From NCBI GenBank assembly GCA_033816765.1, contig CM066296.1, positions 1,364,001-1,428,000 of the forward strand: a DNA stretch of 64,000 nt, in the 5' to 3' direction. A program made the position numbers and the translations under genes. Each line of letters starts with the position of its first letter. Positions within the stretch are counted from its first letter, which is position 1. This document shows positions 31,505-40,261 of the stretch, piece by piece. The notes beneath the pieces are model-generated. The model ran no database searches and had not been told where the DNA came from. It was given only the letters and a program-made list of their open reading frames with translations. This DNA is from Nothopassalora personata (Eukaryota > Ascomycota > Dothideomycetes > Mycosphaerellales > Mycosphaerellaceae).

Positions 31505-33799
31505 ATGGGAGACCGACAGAGTGAACGGGGAACACCCGCCCCCAGTGAAGCAGGCAGAGCCCGACGACCTCAGACCGCAAACGATGCTATCAATGCCTTG
31601 GCTACTCATACAGGCAACGACACCCTCAAGGTTGGCAAGCCAGAATTCTACTATGGCGATCGAGACAAGTTCGACACTTGGGTTGCTCAGATGGATATGT
31701 ACTTCTTGTTCAACTCCATGGCTGAGAACCTCAAGCCTGTTTTTGCCACTACCTTCCTGAGAGGACGAGCACAGCATTGGGTCAAACCCTTCCTTAGGAC
31801 CTACCTGGACAGCAACGGCAACGACAACGCTAACGGGATCTTTACGTCTTACGGTCATCTCAAGAGCGCGATGAAGAGCGTCTTTGGCATCTCGAACGAG
31901 GTTGCTACTGCTGTACGCGTCATCCAACATCTGACCCAGAAGACATCCACTGCCGACTACGCTGCCAAATTCCAGGAGTACGCCCAGCTTACTGATTGGG
32001 ACGACGAAGCACTTCAAGTCATGTACCGGAGAGGATTGAAGGAGCATGTCAAGGATGAGTTAATGAGGGACGGTCGAAGGATCGATGACCTGGGATCTCT
32101 GGTCAAGGTCACGATCGATCTTGACGACAGACTCTACGAGAGAGCTCTAGAGCGACGATACGACTCCAAAGTATCCGGAAGAGCCGGATTTACCCCAGGC
32201 TACGACAATCGTAACAAGGGCTTTAGCGACAACTACAGTAAGCCCAGAAACAAGCCATACTACGGACCACAGCCAATGGAGCTCGACGTCACCGAAAGGG
32301 GTCGCAAGATCAGGAACAGCAAGGGGAACAGAAGACCCCCGAGCTCAGGAAAGGAAACACGAACCTGCTATGGATGTGGCAAACCTGGCCACCTAGCAAG
32401 GGACTGTCGCGGTAAGAATATGGTGCGCCGCGAACAGTTCAACACGATGCAACGACGAACTAGTAAACTTGAGAGCAGTGTCGGGTCTCCAGAAGACACC
32501 GACTATACTCAAGGAGTGGAGGAGAGAGCTAGCGAAGGAAGCACAGAGCCTCTCCTGGACCCCTCACAGGGACGAGGAGGATACCATGGGCAACAGATGA
32601 CGGTCATTTCATCTGAATTGCGAAACCAACCACAACAGTTCAACATGATGACACGAGGTCACACCAATTCCCCACGAGGACCTATACGAATGATCTTTCC
32701 AGACCACCCGGATGCGCAAGGAACCTGGGAACAACTCACTACAGTAGTGAGGGAACGATTCCCAGAACACGCGCGACAACGACAAGCGTGGCTCGACATT
32801 ACACATAAGATCCTACAGGTCATAGAGGACTTCCCCAACGTAACGGAAGAACCCTACAGAAGTCAACGACGCGAACTCCTGACGTTCTATGAAGGAGCCC
32901 GCCAAGAAGTCCTACGACTGGACCGAACAAGGGAATTTGGAATGATGACAAGAAGAGTCGACTACGAGATCGAATCCGAATCTCGAAATGGTCACGGAAG
33001 CCTTCATTGGCGATTCTGTTACCAAGACTCGTGTCAGGTTCACTACTCCGCCAAGTTAGGAGCAGGGTATTGGCCTCAGCAGCCGCGAGGAACCCTGGGA
33101 GCGCAACACAGGCAGGATGCCAAGCTCCAGGAAGTGGACGTCGACGAATCCTGCTTCGACGACGAGGACAAGGAAAACCAGGACCCAGGATGGAACGGAT
33201 CGTGGTCACCCGAACCACAGGAAGAAAGTCAAGAAACCACCGGGCTGGACAACATCCAAGAAGAACAGGATCCGGAAGAATCAAGCGACGAAGATTCCTC
33301 CGAAGGAGAAGAGAGCGACACCGACGACGACAACGAAGTCCAAACGTTTACTATGGACGCACCAAAAATGATCTTCGAATTACTCGTACATGTAATTCGG
33401 AGAAGCGAAGAAGTCTTCCCAAAGATACAGCGACGACGCTACCTGCACCCAGAACAGTTCGATCTAATGCTCGACACGATGCGAGGGATGGTCTGGAGAC
33501 ACCCCATCGTGGAACCCGACAACGATAGCGCCAAGATCGTACAGGAGCGACCACCCATTGGAAGCAAGATGACCGCATTTGGATACATCACGCCGTCAGG
33601 AATAACGATCACGAATGAACTTAGGAAGTCAGTTCAGCACGTGAAAGCACTCTACTCAGAAACGCAGAAGATCCAGGAACGCAACAACAGAGAAGCATGG
33701 AGACCAGGAGCTTCGCTACAGGTTCAAGCCGAAGCCTTGCGACACGAAATGCAACGTTCTACCCACGCATCGGGAAAAGGATCGACTCCCCAGGAATGA
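31505..33799 (+). CDS. gag: Gag polyprotein of intact F1
   Basis: 764 residues; the ATG lies only 20 bp past the LTR. It forms the particle and binds the RNA. A retrotransposon-Gag capsid-like region spans about residues 45-195 (with FLRGRAQHWVKPFL and MYRRGLKEHVKDEL). A CCHC knuckle has Cys288, Cys291, His296 and Cys301 (CYGCGKPGHLARDC), preceded by a basic stretch. Unusually, about 460 residues follow the knuckle, including a very acidic low-complexity segment at about 538-615 (DDEDKENQDP, SSDEDSSEGEESDTDDD). The decayed F1b and F1d copies also encode an acidic segment there, so it is a family trait. It ends with TGA at 33797 and overlaps pol, which is in the -1 frame. Confidence 0.95.
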   Translation: MGDRQSERGTPAPSEAGRARRPQTANDAINALATHTGNDTLKVGKPEFYYGDRDKFDTWVAQMDMYFLFNSMAENLKPVFATTFLRGRAQHWVKPFLRTYLDSNGNDNANGIFTSYGHLKSAMKSVFGISNEVATAVRVIQHLTQKTSTADYAAKFQEYAQLTDWDDEALQVMYRRGLKEHVKDELMRDGRRIDDLGSLVKVTIDLDDRLYERALERRYDSKVSGRAGFTPGYDNRNKGFSDNYSKPRNKPYYGPQPMELDVTERGRKIRNSKGNRRPPSSGKETRTCYGCGKPGHLARDCRGKNMVRREQFNTMQRRTSKLESSVGSPEDTDYTQGVEERASEGSTEPLLDPSQGRGGYHGQQMTVISSELRNQPQQFNMMTRGHTNSPRGPIRMIFPDHPDAQGTWEQLTTVVRERFPEHARQRQAWLDITHKILQVIEDFPNVTEEPYRSQRRELLTFYEGARQEVLRLDRTREFGMMTRRVDYEIESESRNGHGSLHWRFCYQDSCQVHYSAKLGAGYWPQQPRGTLGAQHRQDAKLQEVDVDESCFDDEDKENQDPGWNGSWSPEPQEESQETTGLDNIQEEQDPEESSDEDSSEGEESDTDDDNEVQTFTMDAPKMIFELLVHVIRRSEEVFPKIQRRRYLHPEQFDLMLDTMRGMVWRHPIVEPDNDSAKIVQERPPIGSKMTAFGYITPSGITITNELRKSVQHVKALYSETQKIQERNNREAWRPGASLQVQAEALRHEMQRSTHASGKGSTPQE

Positions 33800-36700
33800 G
33801 CGACCAAAGGGAGTTATGCAACACTACACAGGCTCAAGCATCAACAACAGTGTTTCGAACGAAGATTATCGTCAACGGGCAACGGACATATGCCATGATA
33901 GATTCCGGAGCGAGCGGGAACTTTGCCTCCGAATCATTTGTCAAACGACACGGATTAGCTACCCGAAGAAAGGAAGAGGGGTATGAATTGATCGCGGTAG
34001 ACGGATCATCCTTACCCAGTGTGGAGCGCGAGACGATACCGCTGCCACTTGCAATCCAACAGCACCACGAGGAAATCACCTTGGATGTTACTGACATGGC
34101 CAGTCATGACATCGTACTTGGGATGCCTTGGTTGAGAAAGCACAACCCAGTAATCGACTGGAGAAGAGGAGTACTCAGGTTTGAACAATGCGATTGCGTT
34201 ATCGACATTGAACCTACGCAGCGGCAGCGTTCGCTGGTAGATGAGGTAAGACAGCTAAATAGGATACAGCTTGCACCGACTAGAAGGACAGAAGAACCAC
34301 CTTCGACTGGGATAGACACCGACTTGGGGCAGTTGGGTCATGACATCACCGGAACGGATGGAAGTAACGCACCATCGAAGAATACCAACATTTCGGAGTT
34401 GGATATTCCCAAAGAATATCGCAAGTGGTCGCGACTCTTTGAAGAGGAAAGAGGCAGGGACGCCTTACCTAAACACGCACCATGGGATCATAAGATAAAC
34501 ATTCAGCCAGGAAAAGAGCCTCCATGGGGACCCCTATATCAAATGACCGAAAAAGAGCTCCAGACCTTACGGGAATGGCTGAAGGAGAAGCTAGCGAAAG
34601 GTTGGATACAGCGGTCCACCTCAAGCGCAGGCGCTCCATGCATGTTCGTTCCAAAACCAAACGGGAAACTACGACTCGTACAAGACTACCGGAAGTTGAA
34701 CGAGATCACGATCAAAAACCGATATCCGCTACCGAACATCGAAGAAGCACAGGACAGATTAACCGGATCAGACTGGTACACCAAGATCGACCTACGAGAT
34801 GCCTTCTACGCTATACGAATGGCGGAAGGAGAAGAATGGAAAACCGCTTTCAGAACACGATACGGACTATACGAGTTTAAGGTCATGCCAATGGGATTGA
34901 CCAACGCACCCGCATCCTGCCAGGACCTTGTCAACGAAACACTTAGAGACCTACTCGACGTATGCGTCATCGCATATATGGACGACATACTGGTCTATAC
35001 CAAAGGATCCCTCCAGGAGCACATCAAGCAAGTCCAGGACGTATTTGAACGGCTCACCGGAGCAGGGTTCAAGACAGCACCAGAGAAATGCGAGTTCCAC
35101 AGGAAAGAAGTCAAATTCTTGGGCTTCATCATCAGCACCACGGGGATCGCGATCGACCCTGCAAAGACACAATCGATCAGAGAATGGCCAGAACCAAAGT
35201 CAGTCAAGGACGTACAATCGTTCCTTGGACTAGCCAACTACAACCGGAAATTCATCAAGGACTATTCGAAAACAGCAGCACCAATAACGATGCTTACGAG
35301 GAAAGACGTCAACTGGAAATGGGGAAAGGAACAATCTGACGCGTTCCAACGACTCAAGGAGCAATGCGTGTCAGCCCCCACGCTTCGACTATTCGATGGT
35401 AGCAAGGAAGTCCACATCGAGACCGACGCGTCCGATATGGCAATAGGCGCATGTCTAACACAGACACACGATGGGAAGCGACACCCAGTAGCCTATTACT
35501 CCCGAAAAATGACCACGGCGGAACAGAACTACGACATCCATGACAAGGAACTTCTAGCCATAGTTGCTGCCATGCAACATTGGAGAGTATACGTCGAAGG
35601 ACCACCAAAGTTAACGATTCTATCAGACCACAAGAATCTCACATACTTTACGACAACAAAGGAACTTACCCGAAGGCAAGCCCGCTGGTCGGAGCTGCTG
35701 GGACAGTACAAGTTCGAGATCAAATATACTCCAGGGACAGAGAACGGCCGCGCCGACGCGCTGAGCCGAAGAAGCGACTACATGGAAGGAAAAGAACCAG
35801 TGCAACACAAGATACTCAAGACAAACCCCGACGGAAGTCTTAGTGCCAACACGAAAGAGTTCAACAACATCGTGCGGATACTACGCGACACAGAAGAACA
35901 ATTCCCAATATCGCAAGGGAAATACCAAGTGCCAAAGGACCGAGAGGAAGAATGTATACGACAACATCACGACGATCCGCTGTACGGACACCCTGGAACA
36001 ACGAAAACAGTGGACCTCATACAACGCAGCTTCTCATTTCCACAGATGAGACAAAAAGTGCTACGCTACGTCAAACGCTGTGTACACTGTCAACAGAACA
36101 AGGCTGCCCGACATGCAAAATACGGTCACCTTCAATTCAGGACTCCTCCTACGAAACCATGGGACGAAGTCACGATGGATTTCATCACCAAACTCCCCAT
36201 CTCACGGGATCAAGTCACCGAACAACCCTACGACATGATACTGGTCATGGTTGACAGACTTACAAAGTATACACACTTCATCGCAGCATCAGAGACATAC
36301 ACTGCAGAACAGCTCGGATACTTGATACTGGACAGGTTGATCCGATACCATGGATTCCCAGAAGTTTTCATCACGGACAGAGACAAGCTGTTCACTTCCA
36401 ATTACTGGAAAACACTCATGGGAACAATCGGCATCAAACATAAACTGTCAACAGCCTACCATCCGGAGACCGACGGACAAACGGAAAGAGCAAATCAAAC
36501 CTTGGAACAATATCTACGGCACTACATCAACCATACACAAGACAATTGGGTTTCACTGCTGCCAATGGCACAGATTGCACTGAACAACCACAAATCAGAG
36601 ACAACTTCTACGACGCCATTCTATGCGAACTTTGGAAAGGATCCTAACCTGTTTGGAGAACCTGGATTCCACCCACAGGCCGAAAGAGCAATCGTGACGA

Positions 36701-37269
36701 CGGATACTCTTAAGGAAGTGCACAAAGAAGCGCAAAAAGCGATCACGGATGCACAACATAAACTGTCTCACCAACGACAAGATGGCAGAAAAATGGCGCC
36801 TCTGCTTAAAGAGGGGGATAAGGTCTATCTCCTCACAAAAAACTTGAAAACAAGGAGACAGACCAAGAAGCTGGATCATGTCAAGGTCGGACCATTTTTC
36901 ATTGACAGAATCGTCGGACCAGTCAACTACCGCCTACGCCTACCACCCGACGCAAAGATCCACCCAGTCTTCCATGTTTCCAGGCTGGAACCCGCGGACG
37001 CCGAAACACCTTGCCAAGAGAACTTCCATTTCGAGCCGGAAGCAGAGAACGAATTCGAAGTCGAAAAAATCCTGAACAAGAAAGGTCAGCGATACCTTGT
37101 CAAGTGGAAAGGATACGACGAATCAGAAAATACCTGGGAACCGAGAGAGAACCTCAAGAATTGCCGGGTGCTCCTGATGGAGTACCTCCGACACCAGAAG
37201 AAACCCGGAGCGAAGAAGGACCGTACAACCAGAAATCCGACGACACGTCGTATCCCTGATCGACCATGA
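33697..37269 (+). CDS. pol: Pol polyprotein of intact F1 (PR-RT-RH-IN-chromodomain)
   Basis: 1190 residues counted from the first ATG, but expression is probably by -1 frameshift from gag at 33772, so numbering from ATG is conventional. Aspartic protease Asp69-Ser-Gly. RT with LRLVQDYRKLN (325-335) and the YMDD site (427-430). RNase H acidic residues Asp577, Glu618, Asp644, Asp687 (ADALSRR). Integrase zinc site His757, His765, Cys795, Cys798, and catalytic Asp828, Asp894, Glu930 with D-x65-D-x35-E spacing. Chromodomain about 1120-1156 (YLVKWKGYDESENTWEP), which may target heterochromatin and fits the nested insertions. All key residues are present. The last 116 bases overlap the antisense gene. 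Confidence 0.97.
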   Translation: METRSFATGSSRSLATRNATFYPRIGKRIDSPGMSDQRELCNTTQAQASTTVFRTKIIVNGQRTYAMIDSGASGNFASESFVKRHGLATRRKEEGYELIAVDGSSLPSVERETIPLPLAIQQHHEEITLDVTDMASHDIVLGMPWLRKHNPVIDWRRGVLRFEQCDCVIDIEPTQRQRSLVDEVRQLNRIQLAPTRRTEEPPSTGIDTDLGQLGHDITGTDGSNAPSKNTNISELDIPKEYRKWSRLFEEERGRDALPKHAPWDHKINIQPGKEPPWGPLYQMTEKELQTLREWLKEKLAKGWIQRSTSSAGAPCMFVPKPNGKLRLVQDYRKLNEITIKNRYPLPNIEEAQDRLTGSDWYTKIDLRDAFYAIRMAEGEEWKTAFRTRYGLYEFKVMPMGLTNAPASCQDLVNETLRDLLDVCVIAYMDDILVYTKGSLQEHIKQVQDVFERLTGAGFKTAPEKCEFHRKEVKFLGFIISTTGIAIDPAKTQSIREWPEPKSVKDVQSFLGLANYNRKFIKDYSKTAAPITMLTRKDVNWKWGKEQSDAFQRLKEQCVSAPTLRLFDGSKEVHIETDASDMAIGACLTQTHDGKRHPVAYYSRKMTTAEQNYDIHDKELLAIVAAMQHWRVYVEGPPKLTILSDHKNLTYFTTTKELTRRQARWSELLGQYKFEIKYTPGTENGRADALSRRSDYMEGKEPVQHKILKTNPDGSLSANTKEFNNIVRILRDTEEQFPISQGKYQVPKDREEECIRQHHDDPLYGHPGTTKTVDLIQRSFSFPQMRQKVLRYVKRCVHCQQNKAARHAKYGHLQFRTPPTKPWDEVTMDFITKLPISRDQVTEQPYDMILVMVDRLTKYTHFIAASETYTAEQLGYLILDRLIRYHGFPEVFITDRDKLFTSNYWKTLMGTIGIKHKLSTAYHPETDGQTERANQTLEQYLRHYINHTQDNWVSLLPMAQIALNNHKSETTSTTPFYANFGKDPNLFGEPGFHPQAERAIVTTDTLKEVHKEAQKAITDAQHKLSHQRQDGRKMAPLLKEGDKVYLLTKNLKTRRQTKKLDHVKVGPFFIDRIVGPVNYRLRLPPDAKIHPVFHVSRLEPADAETPCQENFHFEPEAENEFEVEKILNKKGQRYLVKWKGYDESENTWEPRENLKNCRVLLMEYLRHQKKPGAKKDRTTRNPTTRRIPDRP
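33772..33815 (+). promoter_or_regulatory. Gag-pol -1 frameshift signal
   Basis: Slippery heptamer GGGAAAA at 33772-33778, in gag frame G GGA AAA; slipping back one gives GGG AAA in the pol frame. A 5-nt spacer is followed by a stem 33784-33790 (GACTCCC) with 33809-33815 (GGGAGTT), whose loop holds the gag stop codon. Conserved at 17611-17654 and around 25985-26023. Confidence 0.75.
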
Positions 37270-37714
37270 GCCCCCAGGTGTTAGGAGACAGGTGAAAGTC
37301 CAGCGACTCCTGCTGCTCCAGCTCCGACAAGGCTGCGGACTCCACAGCAATGGCCTCGTCGGCTCTCTGATCCACGAGCTCCATCTGCTTCCGAAGCCGC
37401 TCCTCCTTTGCGTATGCAGTGTTCAGAGTCTCCCGAGCACGCTCTTGAGCCTCGCGGGCCTCCTTAATCTGCCTCTCCAACTTCTTCTTCTCACCGATCA
37501 GACGATCGAACTCGGAACGCGACACCTTCACGTCACAACGAACGTTGCGACGCACACACTCGTTGCACCGCCCCGACGACACGTGTACCTTGCACACGCG
37601 CGAATGCGCTCGACAGTTGGAACAAGACCGAACCATTATCTCTCCAAAACTTTCGATCGTTTCTGCTAACTTGAGGCGACGAGAGGTGCTGGATGAAGAT
37701 GACACCTTTGGCAT
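37154..37714 (-). CDS. Antisense Zn2Cys6-type coiled-coil protein
   Basis: 186 residues, antisense to the element, starting 88 bp inside the 3' LTR and ending within the pol 3' end. Six cysteines, Cys31, 34, 41, 50, 53 and 60, give C-x2-C-x6-C-x8-C-x2-C-x6-C, exactly the fungal Zn(II)2Cys6 (Gal4-type) spacing (MVRSCSNC, VCKVH, GRCNECVRR). Residues about 66-135 are charged and heptad-like (EKKKLERQIKEAREAQERA), a probable coiled-coil dimerisation region. The tail is Ser/Gly-rich. The basic residues usual inside loop 1 of Gal4-type clusters are few. Inference: a DNA-binding regulator, perhaps of the LTR, or a nuclear accessory. It would be transcribed from an antisense promoter in the 3' LTR. 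The same gene is recognisable in three decayed relatives. Confidence 0.72.
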   Translation of the reverse strand: MPKVSSSSSTSRRLKLAETIESFGEIMVRSCSNCRAHSRVCKVHVSSGRCNECVRRNVRCDVKVSRSEFDRLIGEKKKLERQIKEAREAQERARETLNTAYAKEERLRKQMELVDQRADEAIAVESAALSELEQQESLDFHLSPNTWGLMVDQGYDVSSDFWLYGPSSLRVSSGVGGTPSGAPGNS

Positions 37715-37789
37715 GATGAGAACATGGACAAAGAAACGACGACGGCCGAGGCAACAGAGTTATGACCTCAGCTCGTGGCGAGCTAGGCT

Positions 37790-37802
37790 AAGAGGGGGAT
37801 GG
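37790..37802 (+). promoter_or_regulatory. Polypurine tract of intact F1
   Basis: AAGAGGGGGATGG directly before the 3' LTR, the expected plus-strand primer. The equivalents in F1c and F1b are AGAAGGGGGATAG and AGAAGGGGATAG. Confidence 0.85.
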
Positions 37803-38249
37803 TGTTACGGATCGGATTGGGCCTGCAACCGCAAGCCAATCAGATACCTCACAGTTAAGCGGGCGCAGCCGCTGCAAAGTGCTCTGCTGATCTGCTTGAT
37901 CTGTCGAACAGATCAACAGATCAGAGCAGAGTACGACGCGAGACGATCTGCTGCTCTGTTTGATCTGTCGAACAGATCAACGGATCAAACAGATCAAGAC
38001 TATGAATCTCCTTTGTATTTAGGAGCGCTGAGAATCCCTTATGGCTTCGAGGCGTTCAACTCACTGTTCAATATCACTGTTTGGAATACACCACAACCCA
38101 ACCTCTGCCTCATTGTTTCTTGAGCCTTTGTAAGGTCAAGACACTACTGCTTCATCACTCTCCCTCAAACTTCCCATCGGCCCGAGAACAAACCCGATTG
38201 AGCTTGTCTTCTTGACTTGTGATATCATTAGGTTATACCAAACCTAACA
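37803..38249 (+). repeat. 3' LTR of intact F1 (447 bp)
   Basis: Identical by eye to 31039-31485. Followed by target duplication GTAAC at 38250-38254. Its U3 lies next to the start of the antisense gene. Confidence 0.97.
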
Positions 38250-39479
38250 GTAACCGCGCGCGCCTACTAGGCCTATAATACTAATCGCAAGTATTGCGAG
38301 GACATGTATATACTACGCGGACCCCGAAGGAAAATTATCGCTAACCGCGCGTTTTAGGCCGGAGCTCGCCTACGCCGCCTATACTAAGTAGACCCGCGCT
38401 ACTAACTAGAACCGCGCGTAAGTATCCTCCCTAGCGTCCTCCGCGATTTTTCTACCGGCTTACGGTCTTTTAGCGACGACGCCCGTACTAAGCTCCGCGC
38501 CGTCCTTAAAGCCTAGAAGGCTTTAAAGCCTCTCTAGCGTACTAGCGTGCTCTCCCGGTAAGTTTCCACGGCCCCCGCCTCTTTATACGCGCTTACTAAT
38601 CCTTTTAGTACGGTCGCCGCTAAGGTTATAGGTACTATAGCTAATGCTTAGCTTACCTTTAGGTAGACGTATATACTACGGGCCCCGTTATAAAACTATC
38701 GCTAACCGACTCTTTAGTCCCGGGGGCGCCCTACGCGACCTCTAGCTAGGCTAGCGCCGCGTGCGTTAGGCCTCGGCCTCCTCTAACTAGCCTTCGGGCA
38801 CCCTCGTCTTTCGCGCGGGCCGCGACCGGGCTATTATAGTATATAGCTATCTCGAAAGGGATCGGGCTCCGCTACTTTTACGGCGGACGCCGCTAAAATA
38901 AAACGCTCTTAAACTTACCTATACCTTCTTACTTCTCTCTATCTCCTAAAAAGACTCCCTAACCTAAAAGAACGCCTACCTTTTCCTAAACGCCGGTATC
39001 TACGCTAAATCCCTAGTAATCCTTACCTTTTCGCCTTTTCCCCCTTCTTTTCGTATCCTATGCCTCCTTCGGTCCGTTATGCGTTATTAGGTTACTATAT
39101 TTCCTCTCGAAGTTATCCGCGGCTACTATGTCCGCGAGGTACCCTAATAGTTCCTATATAGGGTTGTAGTATCCGGTCCATTTTACTAGGACTTCGCGCA
39201 CTCGGCCTCTACCTCTAACCGTAGTTCTAGCGTAAAGGATCTCTTCTACCTACTACTCTTCGTAAGACTTAATTATAATAGGGTCCGGCTATTTATTATC
39301 GATCTCTTATCTAGGTAAGGGGTCTTAGCTTATAGGTTATAGTAAGTTAGGATAGAAGACCGGGTAGATCCCGTCGGGGATCCTAGATAAGCGTATAGAT
39401 AACGGTAAGATTACTTCTACTACCGTATACTTCGCGTGTCTATAGGTCGAGGCTCTTCTTTAGTCGTATAGTAACATAG
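38250..39479 (-). mobile_element. F4(-) segment 2: 3' non-coding region and pol C-terminus
   Basis: Continuation of F4(-) after the intact F1. 38255-38890 is non-coding 3' region, reverse complement of about 46690-47315. 38900-39479 is the pol C-terminus with the chromodomain (about 39235-39090), reverse complement of about 46105-46690. Interrupted at 39480 by F3 with duplicated ATAG (39476-39479 and 58161-58164). Confidence 0.9.
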
Positions 39480-39872
39480 TATTAACGACTGATTAGTTGT
39501 GTTAACCTTAGGTTTAGTTATGTTAACCTTAGGTTTAGGGGGAGGGTTCCTTAGGTCTAACTTGCCCCTATTTTATTTAGGTTTAATTGGACATTTAGGT
39601 GAGCTAACGGGACTAGTATAGCTGTTAAGATATATACTACGCAGTTAAGCATTGTAAGCGTAGCATTAAGGTAACAATTCAATTCATACCTCTCGAGTAG
39701 AGGGTATAGGGGTTTAGGTCCGCTAATCCTCTTATTTTATCCGGCTACTACGCTACTCGTCACGTAACCTAATTTCACGGTCCCGGGACCGGTAAATACC
39801 TCTGCTTACATAAGCGCCGCTCTACACTACTACAACTTAGACAGGCCTATATAGGGTGGTTAGTAGACATTA
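39480..39872 (+). repeat. F3 5' LTR (393 bp)
   Basis: TATTAACG to ACATTA; the ends are RIP forms of TG...CA. Contains CACGTAAC and the recurrent palindrome (39772-39797). Confidence 0.9.
39772..39797. repeat. F3 26-bp palindrome, 5' LTR copy
   Basis: ATTTCACGGTCCC followed by GGGACCGGTAAAT; two left-arm positions differ from the perfect internal copies. GTCACGTAAC lies 5' of it. Confidence 0.8.
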
Positions 39873-39940
39873 TTTTAGTAGTTAATGAGGGGGGGTATTA
39901 AGTGTACACCCGGGAGCGTATTAGCATCCAGTTTATAAGG

Positions 39941-40090
39941 TTAAAATCACGGTTCAAGGTCTAAGGTTCACGGTCAAGGTTATTACTTAAGGTTAAGGTT
40001 TAAGGTTAAGGTTCAAGGTTAAGGTTTACGGTTAAGGTTTAAGGTTAAGGTTCATAGTTAAGGTCGACTAAGGTCGAAAACACTCAAGGT
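39941..40090. repeat. AAGGTT-type hexamer repeat in F3 leader
   Basis: About 15 imperfect units of AAGGTT/AAGGTC (for example TTAAGGTTAAGGTTTAAGG) between the 5' LTR and Gag. The F3 fragment at 6560-6640 has fewer units, so the array varies in length. It is not the TTAGGG telomere repeat. Confidence 0.75.
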
Positions 40091-40261
40091 CTAAGGTATT
40101 TAGTAACAATTACGGTTATAAGGTCCTATTAAGTAATAACTAGTATTAGCACATTCTAAAATAAGCACTACGTAATAATAGATACGGCTACGTCACTAGA
40201 AAAACTTAGTACCTTTACCGACATAGGTAGAGGCTACGAATAGCCTATAAACCCTACGAAA

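Larger units (their letters stand above)
31039..38249 (+). mobile_element. Intact F1 Ty3/gypsy chromovirus
   Basis: 7211 bp with 447-bp LTRs identical by eye and a perfect 5-bp duplication GTAAC (31034-31038 and 38250-38254). Both gag and pol are open, and CpA/TpG are at normal levels, so it has escaped RIP and is the youngest LTR element here. It inserted into the RIP-altered F4(-). The duplicated target is the altered form (GTAAC), while the sister F4 copy still has GTGAC on that strand, consistent with insertion after RIP of the host. It carries an additional antisense gene before the 3' LTR. Probably competent, or very recently so. Confidence 0.97.

Noticed and set aside
31469..32047. 192-residue minus-strand open frame inside gag
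   Set aside because: Shadow of the Gag coding strand; no recognisable motif and it overlaps the conserved capsid-like region and LTR.
32820..33284. 154-residue minus-strand open frame in the Gag tail
   Set aside because: Antisense shadow of the acidic, codon-biased tail; unlike the 37154-37714 frame it shows no motif or family conservation.
37545..38123. 192-residue plus-strand frame spanning the antisense gene start and the 3' LTR
   Set aside because: Overlaps the antisense gene on the other strand and continues through LTR repeats; no motif.
39941..40090. Telomere-like repeats
   Set aside because: Units are AAGGTT/AAGGTC and irregular, internal to F3, not the fungal TTAGGG repeat.
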